Below, piece after piece: positions 56,993 through 64,000 of a stretch of 64,000 nucleotides of DNA (positions are counted from its first letter, which is position 1; each line of letters opens with the position of its first letter). Below the pieces are notes generated by a model. It ran no database searches, was not told where the DNA came from, and saw only the letters and a list, made by a program, of their open reading frames with translations. The DNA is from Bradyrhizobium barranii subsp. barranii. GTDB lineage: Bacteria > Pseudomonadota > Alphaproteobacteria > Rhizobiales > Xanthobacteraceae. The stretch is from assembly GCF_017565645.3 (NCBI RefSeq), contig NZ_CP086136.1, positions 10,523,501-10,587,500 of the forward strand, in the 5' to 3' direction. Made by a program: the position numbers and the translations under genes.

Positions 56993-57421
56993 TCAGTCAC
57001 CCCCGATGTGTCCCCGGTATTGCGGCAGCTCGTCCGTGATCACATGCCAGGGCGCCTTCGAGCCCACGAAAATGTGGGCGCTCGGCCGGATCGAGGGGGC
57101 GTCAACCAGGGTTCCCATGGCGACATGGACCCATTTTCCCTCGCGCACCCGGGAATAAAGGAGCGAGCCGCAGCGGGCGCAGTGCGCGTCGTGGGTTGTG
57201 TCGTCGCCATAGATGAGGCGCTGGTCCTCGCCACGGACGATGCGCAGCTTGTCCTGCACGATCCCGGCGAATGGCTTGAAGGCGGAGCCGGTGGTGCGGC
57301 GGCAGTTCGAACAGTGGCAGTTCAGCGCGTAAGAGAACGCGTCCGCGACCTCGTAGCGCACGGCACGGCAATAGCATTCGCCGGTGAGGATCCGAGCGTT
57401 CGAATTTTCTGATCCGGTCAT
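56993..57421 (-). CDS. GFA/CENP-V-type zinc protein
   Basis: The protein has 142 residues from the ATG at 57421. Cys residues of the Mis18-like fold are visible: GECYCRAVRYEV, NCHCSNCRRTTGSAF and HCARCGSLLYS. The family is named for glutathione-dependent formaldehyde-activating enzyme, but most members have no proven activity. It is divergent from the NTF2-like gene with 94 bp between them. Confidence 0.88.
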   Translation of the reverse strand: MTGSENSNARILTGECYCRAVRYEVADAFSYALNCHCSNCRRTTGSAFKPFAGIVQDKLRIVRGEDQRLIYGDDTTHDAHCARCGSLLYSRVREGKWVHVAMGTLVDAPSIRPSAHIFVGSKAPWHVITDELPQYRGHIGGD

Positions 57422-57515
57422 TCCAGCGTCCTCGCGCAATTGGCGCAGACACCCATAGCGCATTTTGATGTGTACGACTAAGTTCGCCCCGAGCCATCAT
57501 TCAAAGGGGTGACCC

Positions 57516-57889
57516 ATGAGCCAGAACCGTTCGAGCGTCGAAGCCGTCGTGCAATCCTATTTCGACGGACTTTACGAGGGCGATGCCGAAAAACTCGGCG
57601 CCATCTTCCATCCCTCCGCCGATTTGCGCTGGGTCGAGAAGGGTGAGCTTCAGGTGCTGACCGTGCCCGACTGGCTCGATCGCGTCCGCAAGCGCCCTTC
57701 CGGCAAGGCCGAAGGCAAGCCGCGCGAGGATTTCATCGTCACCATCGACCGCTCGGACGACAGACCGCCTTCATCAAGGTCAGGTGCCAGCTGCCGCCGC
57801 GCTTTTTCACGGATTATCTGGTGGCGATGAAGCTGGCTGACGGCTGGCAGATCGTGTCGAAATCGTACCGATATGATCTGACGGAGTGA
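57516..57889 (+). pseudogene. NTF2-like (SnoaL-type) protein with a frameshift
   Basis: The first frame (ATG 57516) gives VEAVVQSYFDGLYEGDAEKL and EDFIVTIDRSDD, normal for an NTF2-like protein, then loses similarity. From about 57764 another frame continues with AFIKVRCQLPPRFFTDYLVA and DGWQIVSKSYRYDLTE up to the TGA at 57887. A single missing base at about 57762-57763 explains it. Small proteins of this fold have varied roles, and their function cannot be inferred. Confidence 0.82.
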
Positions 57890-57942
57890 GCGGGGACGAC
57901 CCTTCCGCTGCCCGAATTCTGACGAACTCGCCTTTGATTTTC

Positions 57943-58022
57943 CGTCATTGCGAGCGCAGCGAAGCAATCCAGTCTGTCTCCGCGGAGAGATTCTGGATTG
58001 CTTCGCTGCGCTCGCAATGACG
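57943..58022. repeat. Palindromic intergenic repeat, family A, copy 5
   Basis: An 80-bp inverted repeat, CGTCATTGCGAGCGCAGCGA to its complement TCGCTGCGCTCGCAATGACG. It ends 17 bp before the beta-lactamase start codon. Confidence 0.92.
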
Positions 58023-58039
58023 ATGTCTGAAAGTCCCCT

Positions 58040-58909
58040 ATGCCTCTCGACCGCCGTACCCTGCTTGCCTCGCTGTGCTGGATGGCCGCCTCCCCCGCGC
58101 TCGCCGTAGACGCACCGCCGGAGCTCGAATCCTACGAGCGCGAGAGCGGCGGGCGGATCGGGGTCTATGCCGAGAACCTCACGACTGGCGCGAAGCTCGC
58201 ATGGCGCGCCGACGAGCGCTTCGTCATGTGTTCGACGTTCAAGGCTTCGCTCGCGGCCTGCGTGCTGGCGCGGGCCGATCGCGGCGAGGAGCAGCTTGCG
58301 GCCATGATCCCCTACGGCAAGGCCGACCTGCTCGACTACGCGCCGGTCGCCAAACAAAATCTCACCGCCGGCGCGATGTCGGTCACCGACATGTGCAAGG
58401 CCATCGTCGAGCTCAGCGACAACACCTGCGCCAACCTGCTCTTGGCGCGGATCGGCGGCCCCGCCGCGCTCACGGCCTTCTGGCGATCGCTCGGCGACAC
58501 CACCTCGCGGCTCGACCACAACGAGCCCGAGCTCAACCGCTCACCGCCCGGCGATCCCCGGGACACCACGACGCCGGCGGCGATGGCCGGCAATCTGAAG
58601 CGGCTGGTGGTAGGCGAAGCACTGTCGCCGGCCTCGCGGACCCAGCTCACCGAATGGATGGTGGACTGCAAGACCGGCGCCAACCGGCTGCGCGGCGGCC
58701 TGCCGGCAGGCTGGAAGATCGGCGACAAGACCGGCAACAACGGCAAGGATGCGTCGGGCGATATCGCGGTCGTCTGGCCCAAGCTCGACAACAAGGCGGA
58801 TGTACCAATCCTGATCGCGGCCTATACCCAGGGCGGGAGGCCCAACGCCGCGCAGATCGAAGCCGCGTTCGCGCGCGTCGGACGCATGGTGGCCGAACGG
58901 CTGGCGTGA
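58040..58909 (+). CDS. Class A beta-lactamase
   Basis: The protein has 289 residues. The N-terminus MPLDRRTLLASLCWMAASPA has twin arginines and suggests Tat export. Serine beta-lactamase motifs are complete: Ser65-x-x-Lys68 (CSTFK), SDN at 126-128, Glu162 in EPELN (omega loop) and KTG at 230-232. A Cys next to the active serine (MCSTFK) is seen in some carbapenem-hydrolysing types, but the usual partner Cys next to KTG is not evident (KTGNNG). It hydrolyses penicillin-like drugs in the periplasm. No ampR-type regulator is adjacent. Confidence 0.93.
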   Translation: MPLDRRTLLASLCWMAASPALAVDAPPELESYERESGGRIGVYAENLTTGAKLAWRADERFVMCSTFKASLAACVLARADRGEEQLAAMIPYGKADLLDYAPVAKQNLTAGAMSVTDMCKAIVELSDNTCANLLLARIGGPAALTAFWRSLGDTTSRLDHNEPELNRSPPGDPRDTTTPAAMAGNLKRLVVGEALSPASRTQLTEWMVDCKTGANRLRGGLPAGWKIGDKTGNNGKDASGDIAVVWPKLDNKADVPILIAAYTQGGRPNAAQIEAAFARVGRMVAERLA

Positions 58910-58955
58910 GCCGCGACGCATTGACCTTTTGGCCGCTTCCGGGCCAAGACAGGCC

Positions 58956-60566
58956 ATGATCGCAGCGAAATTTCAGACCTTTCTCATCCTGCTCACGGTG
59001 CTGGCCGGCACCGCGCTGGTCGCCCGCCGCTTCAACATCGCGCCCGCCATTCTCCTGATGCTGTCCGGCGTCGGCCTCGCCTTCGTGCCGGGCATGCCGC
59101 CGGTGGAACTGCCGCCGGAACTGGTGCTGCTGATGGTGCTGCCGCCGCTGATCTACTCGGCGAGCGTCGCGATGAGCTGGCGCGAGTTCAGGAACAATCT
59201 GCGGCCGATCGTGCTGCTCGCGATCGGCGCGGTGATCTTCACCGCAGCGCTGGTGGCGAGTGCCACGCATTATGTGATCGGCCTGCCCTGGACCATCGGA
59301 TTCCTGCTGGGCGCCATCGTCGCTCCGCCCGACGTGGTGGCGCCGCTCGCGATCGCGCGCCGTCTGAGCATACCGCGCCGGCTCCTGGTCGTCCTCGAGG
59401 GCGAAGGGCTCGCGAACGACGCGACCGCCCTGATCCTCTACCGCTTCGCGCTTGCGGCCATCATGGTCGGCCATTTCTCGCTGCCGCTGGCGGCCGGCGA
59501 GTTTATCCTCATCGTCGCCAGCGAGATCGCCTTTGGCATCGGCATTGGCTGGCTCTCCCTTCGCTTCCGCAAATGGTCCAGGGATCCGCAGGTCGAGCTG
59601 ACGCTGTCGCTGATCACGCCCTACGTGTCCTACTGGCTGCCCGAGCATATCGGCGGCTCCGGCGTGATCGCGACCGTGGCCTGCGGCCTCTATGTGAGCT
59701 GGAACGGGCCGCTGCTGATCTCGGCGTCGACCCGCCTGCAAGGCATCTTCTTCTGGGATCTCATCATCTACCTGATCGAGGGCCTGCTATTCCTGCTCAC
59801 CGGCTTCCAGATGCGGGCACTCTACGAGAAGTCGAAGGCGTTTCCGCTCGACGATATCATGATCGCGACCGCGGTGGTCCTGGCGGTCATCGTCATCGCA
59901 CGCTTCGTCTGGCTGTATCCTGCGATCTATCTGCCGCGGATATTGAGCAAGAGCCTGCGCAAGCGTGACCCATCGCCGCCATGGCAATGGCCGTTCGTGC
60001 TCGCCTTCACCGGCGTGCGCGGCGCGGTGTCGCTGGCGGCCGCGCTGGCGCTGCCGTTCACGTTGCCTGATGGCAATGCCTTCCCGTATCGCGACCTGAT
60101 CTTGTTCGTCGCCTTCGGAGTCATCTTCGTGACGCTGATCGGCGTCGGCCTGACGCTTCCGCCGGTGGTGCGCTGGCTCGGTGTCGCCGAGGCCGGCCGC
60201 AACGAGCATGTCGCCGAGCACGAGGCCGAGATCTCGGCACGCCGCCAGGCGCTCGAGGCGGCGCTGAAGTCGCTCGACGCAATGACCGAGGAAAAGGATG
60301 TGTCGGACGAGGTGATGCGGCTCCTGCGCGCGCGTCACGAGATTCGTGTCAACCAGCTTCCGGATTCACTCGACCCCAACCATCACGACGTCTCCGCCGC
60401 CGGCACCGCCCTGACCCGCGACCTGATCGTCGCCGAGCGAAAGTTCATCCACGACCTCCTGCGCGACGGCAAGATCACCGACGAGACACGGCGCCGGATC
60501 GAGCGCGACCTGGACCTGGAAGAGGCAAGCCTGGCGAACAGGGAGTATCGCGGGGTGCCGCTGTAG
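58956..60566 (+). CDS. CPA1-family Na+/H+ antiporter
   Basis: The protein has 536 residues from the ATG at 58956. About twelve membrane spans (1-400) contain VAPPDVVAPLAIARRL and EGEGLANDATALILYRF, with the ND pair typical of CPA1 exchangers, and GVRGAVSLAAALALP. The C-terminal 110 residues are a charged cytoplasmic helix region. It exchanges Na+ for H+ for pH and salt balance. It follows the beta-lactamase by 46 bp, so the two may be co-transcribed. Confidence 0.93.
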   Translation: MIAAKFQTFLILLTVLAGTALVARRFNIAPAILLMLSGVGLAFVPGMPPVELPPELVLLMVLPPLIYSASVAMSWREFRNNLRPIVLLAIGAVIFTAALVASATHYVIGLPWTIGFLLGAIVAPPDVVAPLAIARRLSIPRRLLVVLEGEGLANDATALILYRFALAAIMVGHFSLPLAAGEFILIVASEIAFGIGIGWLSLRFRKWSRDPQVELTLSLITPYVSYWLPEHIGGSGVIATVACGLYVSWNGPLLISASTRLQGIFFWDLIIYLIEGLLFLLTGFQMRALYEKSKAFPLDDIMIATAVVLAVIVIARFVWLYPAIYLPRILSKSLRKRDPSPPWQWPFVLAFTGVRGAVSLAAALALPFTLPDGNAFPYRDLILFVAFGVIFVTLIGVGLTLPPVVRWLGVAEAGRNEHVAEHEAEISARRQALEAALKSLDAMTEEKDVSDEVMRLLRARHEIRVNQLPDSLDPNHHDVSAAGTALTRDLIVAERKFIHDLLRDGKITDETRRRIERDLDLEEASLANREYRGVPL

Positions 60567-60572
60567 CTTTTT

Positions 60573-60650
60573 CGTCATTGCGAGCGAAGCGAAGCAATCC
60601 GGACTGCTGCCGTGGAACGACTCTGGATTGCTTCGCTTCGCTCGCAATGA
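60573..60650. repeat. Palindromic intergenic repeat, family A, copy 6
   Basis: An inverted repeat with CGTCATTGCGAGCGAAGCGA at the left; the right arm ends CTCGCAATGA with the last two bases changed. It lies between convergent genes. Confidence 0.9.
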
Positions 60651-60662
60651 AGGCAGCGCCAA

Positions 60663-61478
60663 CTATCGCCTCTCGCAGAATTCCCCGACCCCCGCCGCAA
60701 CGGCGCCCGCAATCAACTCCTGCCGCTCCGACGAGTTCATCTCCATCTCCTCGTCGCGGTTGATGATCGAGCCGGCTTCGAGCAGCACTGCCGCGCTTCG
60801 CGTTCGCGACAGCACGACGAGCCCGTCATAGCGGTAGACGCCGACATCCTTGTCGAGCAGCTGGCGCCGGTAGCGGCCCATCACCGGCAGGGTGTATTGG
60901 CTGGCGTAGTGCAGCCCCTGCTCCTTCAACTGTCTGCCGATCATCCGGGCCAGCTTCAGGCTGCTGGTGAAGTGCGGATTGCGCTCGGACACGAACAGCG
61001 AGTGGCCCGAGAAGCGGTCGCTGAAATAGCTCTTTGCGCCGTTGAATTCCCAGGTCTCGAGCAGCTTGTCCGGCACTGAGTCGTGATGGATCGACAGCAC
61101 GAGATCGGCCCGGCCGTCATTCGCGGCACTGACGCGCTTGAACAGGCTCGGCCGCGCCTTGCCGTCGGTGACGAGCAACCGGGTTGCGGCAAAGCCTTCG
61201 GCTTTGAGTTTTGCCGTGATCAGCCTTGCGAGCCGGAAGTTGAAGCCGAACTCCGGATCATTGCGCGCGCTGAGAGCGCCGTAGGAGTCCGGGGTATGCC
61301 CGACGTCGACGACGATCCGGAATTTCGGCATCTCACATTTGGCTGGTGCGGGCGCAGGCCTAGGTCTGGCTTTCGCAACCTTCCGGGCGGAAGCAGCACG
61401 GCCCGCGTCGACCGACGGAAGCAACAGCGCGACCATCGACACGAGGAGAATTGTGACGATGCCCCGTCCTAACGACAA
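60663..61478 (-). CDS. N-acetylmuramoyl-L-alanine amidase
   Basis: The protein has 271 residues from the TTG at 61478, preceded by GGAG within a preceding gene's stop; an ATG at 61436 would truncate the signal peptide. A signal peptide (to about residue 29) and a Pro/Ala/Lys-rich linker precede the Amidase_3 domain: DVGHTPDSYGA (zinc His), PEFGFN (zinc Glu), SIHHDS and VLLEAGSI (catalytic Glu). It cuts the bond between the glycan and stem peptide of peptidoglycan in cell separation. It is co-directional with the IS element next to it. Confidence 0.92.
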   Translation of the reverse strand: MSLGRGIVTILLVSMVALLLPSVDAGRAASARKVAKARPRPAPAPAKCEMPKFRIVVDVGHTPDSYGALSARNDPEFGFNFRLARLITAKLKAEGFAATRLLVTDGKARPSLFKRVSAANDGRADLVLSIHHDSVPDKLLETWEFNGAKSYFSDRFSGHSLFVSERNPHFTSSLKLARMIGRQLKEQGLHYASQYTLPVMGRYRRQLLDKDVGVYRYDGLVVLSRTRSAAVLLEAGSIINRDEEMEMNSSERQELIAGAVAAGVGEFCERR

Positions 61479-61481
61479 GTC

Positions 61482-61567
61482 CTACTCCGCGGCCGCGATC
61501 CTCGGCCTGCCGACGAAGTCCGCGACGTCGCCGAAGCGCTGCACGACGATCGCAACGACTCGCCCAT
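61482..61567 (-). pseudogene. C-terminal remnant of an unknown gene next to the IS
   Basis: On the minus strand from the left IS flank to a TAG at 61482-61484, a natural-looking C-terminus (GNGRVVAIVVQRFGDVADFV, then GRPRIAAAE) is read. It has lost its beginning. The stop overlaps the Shine-Dalgarno of the amidase gene, so it was probably the upstream member of an operon. I cannot name the family. Confidence 0.45.
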
Positions 61568-61576
61568 TCCCGTCCC
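61568..61576. repeat. Target-site duplication, left copy
   Basis: TCCCGTCCC directly abuts the left inverted repeat of the IS; an identical 9-bp copy is at 62976-62984. Confidence 0.85.
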
Positions 61577-62975
61577 GAGCTATGGCTGATTTTGGGTGAC
61601 GCGGCCTGATCAGGCGGCGTGGCTTTCAGTGTTCGGAATGACTTCGATTCCGTCGATGAACTTTACACCGGCGATGACTTTCGGCAACTGGTTCGTGCTC
61701 TTCAATCGCCGCCAGGTCTTCGATGCGGCGTCGATGAGCTTGAACACCATCAGCTTCGCAGTTTGTTGCGACAGCGATCCCTTGGTCCGCACCGTTCGGT
61801 GGCGCACCGTGGCGAAGACGCTCTCGATCGGGTTCGAGCTGCGTAGGTGGATCCAGTGCTCAGCAGGGAAGTCGAAGAAGGCGAGCAGCGCATGGCGATC
61901 CTTGATCAGGCACTCCACCGCACGTCCGTATTTGACGTGGTATTTCTCGACGAAGACGTCGATCGCGGTTTCAGCTTCGGCCCGGTGTGGGGCCAGATAG
62001 ATGTTCCGCAGGTCGTTCTTCATGGGGCCCTGCACGGATTTGGCGACCTTGTCGAGTACGTTGCTCACTTTATGGCACCAGCATCGTTGGTGCCGCGTGC
62101 CGGGAAAGGCCTCGTCCAGTGCCTTCCAGAAGCCGAGGGCGCCGTCGCCGATGGCGAGTTGCGGGGCAATCCGTAACCCGCGTTGCCGCAGGTCGATCAG
62201 GAGTTCGCGCCAGCTCTGCGCGCTCTCGCGCACGCCGACCTGGAAGCCGATCAGCTCCTTCTTGCCTTCCGGCGTGGTGCCAATCAGCACCAGCATGCAT
62301 TCGCTGTGATCTTCCATGCGGGCCTGCAGGTACACGCCATCGGCCCAGATGTAGACATAGCGACGCGCCGACAGATCGCGTCTCTGCCAGCGTTCGTACT
62401 CGACCTGCCAATCGGCCTTCAGGCCGGCGATCACCGAAGGCGACAGGTTCGGCGCATCCTTGCCGAGCAGCGCCGAGAGCGCCTCCTGGAAGTCGCCGGT
62501 CGAGATGCCGCGCAAATAGAGGACCGGGATCAAGGCATCCAGGCTCTTCGTCCGCCGCGCCCATAGCGGCAGGATTGCCGAACTGAAGCGGAGGCGGTCG
62601 CCTGGCCCGCTCGCTCCGCGGTCGCGGACCTTGGGACGAGCGACCTCCACCGGACCGATGCCGGTCGCAATCTCGCGCACCGGACCGTGCCCATGTCGGA
62701 CCAGGCGCGCTCGACCGTCGGGCAGCGTCAGATTGGCCTTGCTGGCCAGAAACGCGCCAACCTCGATCTCGATCGCCCTGGCAAGCAGGTCCCGCGCGCC
62801 GGCTCGAACGATATCGGTCAGTGGATCATCAACCGCGGACGGCTGACGGAAAGCAAGAACATTGGTAGTCTCGGTCATGGCGTATCGCTCTCCTCGAGAG
62901 GTTCTGGCAGGCTCGTCACCCGCCTCGATACGCCGCCTTCCTCACACCGTCATCACCCAGATTCCGCCATAGCTC
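61577..62975 (-). mobile_element. IS256-family insertion sequence, 1399 bp, complete
   Basis: The ends carry inverted repeats beginning GAGCTATGGC; left GAGCTATGGCTGATTTTGGG and right (reverse complement) GAGCTATGGCGGAATCTGGG, 20 of the first 23 bases matching. The flanks hold the 9-bp duplication TCCCGTCCC, within the 8-9 bp range of IS256. One intact transposase fills it. The identical duplications and intact gene suggest a recent insertion. It landed in a stretch of gene remnants. Confidence 0.92.
61610..62878 (-). CDS. IS256-family transposase
   Basis: The protein has 422 residues. The mutator-type DDE catalytic core has Asp in YIWADGVYLQ, Asp in AIGDGALGFWKALDEAF and Glu in SNPIESVFATVRHRT. 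The CWCHKV stretch that precedes the C-terminal part is also diagnostic. It cuts and joins the ends of the element. The gene is intact, so the IS could still move. Confidence 0.95.
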   Translation of the reverse strand: MTETTNVLAFRQPSAVDDPLTDIVRAGARDLLARAIEIEVGAFLASKANLTLPDGRARLVRHGHGPVREIATGIGPVEVARPKVRDRGASGPGDRLRFSSAILPLWARRTKSLDALIPVLYLRGISTGDFQEALSALLGKDAPNLSPSVIAGLKADWQVEYERWQRRDLSARRYVYIWADGVYLQARMEDHSECMLVLIGTTPEGKKELIGFQVGVRESAQSWRELLIDLRQRGLRIAPQLAIGDGALGFWKALDEAFPGTRHQRCWCHKVSNVLDKVAKSVQGPMKNDLRNIYLAPHRAEAETAIDVFVEKYHVKYGRAVECLIKDRHALLAFFDFPAEHWIHLRSSNPIESVFATVRHRTVRTKGSLSQQTAKLMVFKLIDAASKTWRRLKSTNQLPKVIAGVKFIDGIEVIPNTESHAA

Positions 62976-62984
62976 TCCCGTCCC
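62976..62984. repeat. Target-site duplication, right copy
   Basis: TCCCGTCCC following the right inverted repeat of the IS, identical to the left copy at 61568-61576. Confidence 0.85.
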
Positions 62985-63029
62985 CGAGCCGGACTCGGTC
63001 AGGAACTTGTTGTCCTCGGCGCGGAGCAT
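62985..63029 (-). pseudogene. N-terminal remnant of a Rieske-type oxygenase gene
   Basis: An ATG at 63029 with the strong Shine-Dalgarno GGGAGGATCC begins MLRAEDNKFLTESGSGTG, which resembles the start of Rieske ring-hydroxylating oxygenases (M-L-x-x-E-D/E-N-x-x-L-T-x-x-G-x-G-T). The IS cuts it after about 17 codons. Joining the two flanks across the duplication does not restore an oxygenase, so the gene was already deleted before the IS arrived. Family assignment is from a short match. Confidence 0.45.
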
Positions 63030-63150
63030 GGCGGATCCTCCCGATTTGATTTTCGGGAAGATTGGCGCGGACGCGGGAAGACGTCAACGCAAGCACGGCT
63101 TCGTGAAGTGGGTTGGCGCAGCGTAATCGCCGCCTTTATCGCAGGCCGAA

Positions 63151-63182
63151 GGGGGCAGATCTTAGGGCTCCTATCCGCCCCC
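63151..63182 (-). terminator. Possible terminator of the Ig-like protein gene
   Basis: GGGGGCAGAT and ATCCGCCCCC form an imperfect stem of about 9 bp just past the stop of the minus-strand gene; on that strand TTCGG follows, a weak T run. The rest of 63030-63189 shows nothing recognisable. Confidence 0.4.
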
Positions 63183-63189
63183 ATCGCAA

Positions 63190-63621
63190 TTACCTGACGG
63201 TGACGGCGACTGTGTATACCTTGCCATTATCCGGGTCGGCAGGGTCCGCCGTCACGCGCCGATACGTGAAGGAGTCTTCACCGACATACCCCTTCTTGGA
63301 TTGGTACACCACGCTGGTGAGCCGCACGGTCTTGGCCTCTCCGCTTCTCAATTTGCGTTGCCCGGTGCTCGCTCGCGTCGTCACGGCACCGCTCTTCGGC
63401 GGAGTCACGACTTCAATGCTGACGGGCCAGACCTTGCCACTGCTGTCGACGCGCCAGTGTCCGCCGCATTTGCAGATTTCCTTTGCCTCGCCCGATTTCA
63501 CGACGAGCGACGTGTTCCCCCCGCCCGCATGTGCGCCACAGAGGATTCCGAAGAACAGGACGAGCCCCGCGGTGATTTTGATCAAGAGGGCCGACGGTAG
63601 GCGTACCGGGTAGGTTGTCAT
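63190..63621 (-). CDS. Small secreted Ig-like domain protein
   Basis: The protein has 143 residues from the ATG at 63621 (a TTG five codons upstream is an alternative). A hydrophobic segment (about 16-36, KITAGLVLFFGILCGAHA) is a signal peptide. The mature part has PPKSG in the middle and GYVGEDSFTYR near the C-terminus, a pattern of bacterial cadherin-like or Ig-like beta-sandwich repeats. It lies downstream of the FGE-type gene on the same strand, with a gap of 81 bp. The role is unknown, perhaps a binding protein of the envelope. Confidence 0.75.
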   Translation of the reverse strand: MTTYPVRLPSALLIKITAGLVLFFGILCGAHAGGGNTSLVVKSGEAKEICKCGGHWRVDSSGKVWPVSIEVVTPPKSGAVTTRASTGQRKLRSGEAKTVRLTSVVYQSKKGYVGEDSFTYRRVTADPADPDNGKVYTVAVTVR

Positions 63622-63702
63622 TTCATAAGTCTTCAATGAAAAAATCTTAGAGTTATTGTATGGGATTGTTCCGGCTGGCGAGGCCGATGCACTCGTGCCC
63701 GG

Positions 63703-64000
63703 CTATCTCAAGGTTCTCGCGACTCGAAATCCAACGTTGCTCACGCGTCCTTCGGACTGCACGCCGTAACGGCTCCCCGCTTCGACTGCATCCGCCTTGC
63801 TGACCCAGGAGCCTCCCCTGAGGACACGCTGCTCGCATCGGCCTTTCAGCCAAGGACTCCCGTCCACAGGCGCGCCCTCATAAGTGTCGTTGACGCAATC
63901 CTCGACCCATTCCCAGATATTGCCGTGCACCTGATAGAGGCCCCACGGATTCGGCTGGAAGGAATCGACAGGAGCCGTCTTTTGCCCGGAGGCACCCTTT
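63703..64000 (-). CDS. Formylglycine-generating-enzyme (SUMF1) family protein, C-terminal part
   Basis: Open at the right edge; 98 codons plus stop are present. NPWGLYQVHGNIWEWVEDCV, then VLRGGSWVSK and GFRVART, are the hallmark C-terminal segment of SUMF1/FGE-sulfatase domain proteins. True enzymes convert a sulfatase Cys to formylglycine, but many bacterial members are regulatory or have other roles, sometimes fused to kinases or proteases. The N-terminal part lies outside the window, so the exact type is open. Confidence 0.88.
   Translation of the reverse strand, partial: KGASGQKTAPVDSFQPNPWGLYQVHGNIWEWVEDCVNDTYEGAPVDGSPWLKGRCEQRVLRGGSWVSKADAVEAGSRYGVQSEGRVSNVGFRVARTLR

Overview
The window is chromosomal DNA from a high-GC alphaproteobacterium, almost certainly Bradyrhizobium (B. 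japonicum/diazoefficiens group). Three things point there. A 326-residue amino acid:carrier-protein ligase carries zinc ligands at the positions I recall for the B. japonicum enzyme Bll0957. Six copies of a CGTCATTGCGAG...CTCGCAATGACG palindrome lie between genes. The urt-fmd-amiE gene order also fits. No tRNA, rRNA or CRISPR array is visible. There is one complete insertion sequence.

Left part (1-8.7 kb): acyl-CoA metabolism. On the minus strand are the start of an acyl-CoA carboxylase carboxyltransferase, a BKACE-type beta-keto acid cleavage enzyme, an AraC regulator, a glutathione S-transferase and two acyl-CoA dehydrogenases. Divergent from them are an AMP-forming acyl-CoA synthetase and a branched-chain-amino-acid-type binding protein. 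Then (8.7-22 kb) come two family 2 glycosyltransferases, an XRE regulator, a class GN sortase beside its broken VIT-VWA target protein, an ADP-forming acyl-CoA ligase, an MCE/MlaD protein and an autotransporter.

Centre (22-36 kb): nitrogen scavenging. A minus-strand operon, urtABCDE-fmdA-fmdB-amiE, takes up urea and short amides and hydrolyses formamide and aliphatic amides. Divergent from it, behind a good sigma-54 promoter match, is a 1118-residue fusion of an NCS1-type permease, a Cys-rich segment, a histidine kinase and a receiver, followed by a LuxR-type response regulator. A flavin monooxygenase with a nonsense mutation follows.

Middle right (36-48.7 kb): a secreted trypsin-like protease, a HAD hydrolase, the methionine salvage pair mtnP-mtnA, and a carrier-protein cluster (carrier protein, acyl-CoA dehydrogenase, amino acid:CP ligase, GNAT-like protein). 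A four-PAS GGDEF-EAL protein and a MarR regulator with two operators in front of a divergent monooxygenase complete this part.

Right end (48.7-64 kb): a GGDEF-EAL protein, rpmF, mtgA, a farnesyl diphosphate synthase, a caspase-like secreted protein, a GFA protein, a frameshifted NTF2-like gene, a class A beta-lactamase, a CPA1 antiporter and a cell-wall amidase. A 1399-bp IS256-family element with a 9-bp target duplication sits in remnants of older genes. An Ig-like secreted protein and part of a formylglycine-generating-enzyme-type protein close the window. Several genes carry frame-breaking lesions, so real pseudogenisation should be separated from base-call error.
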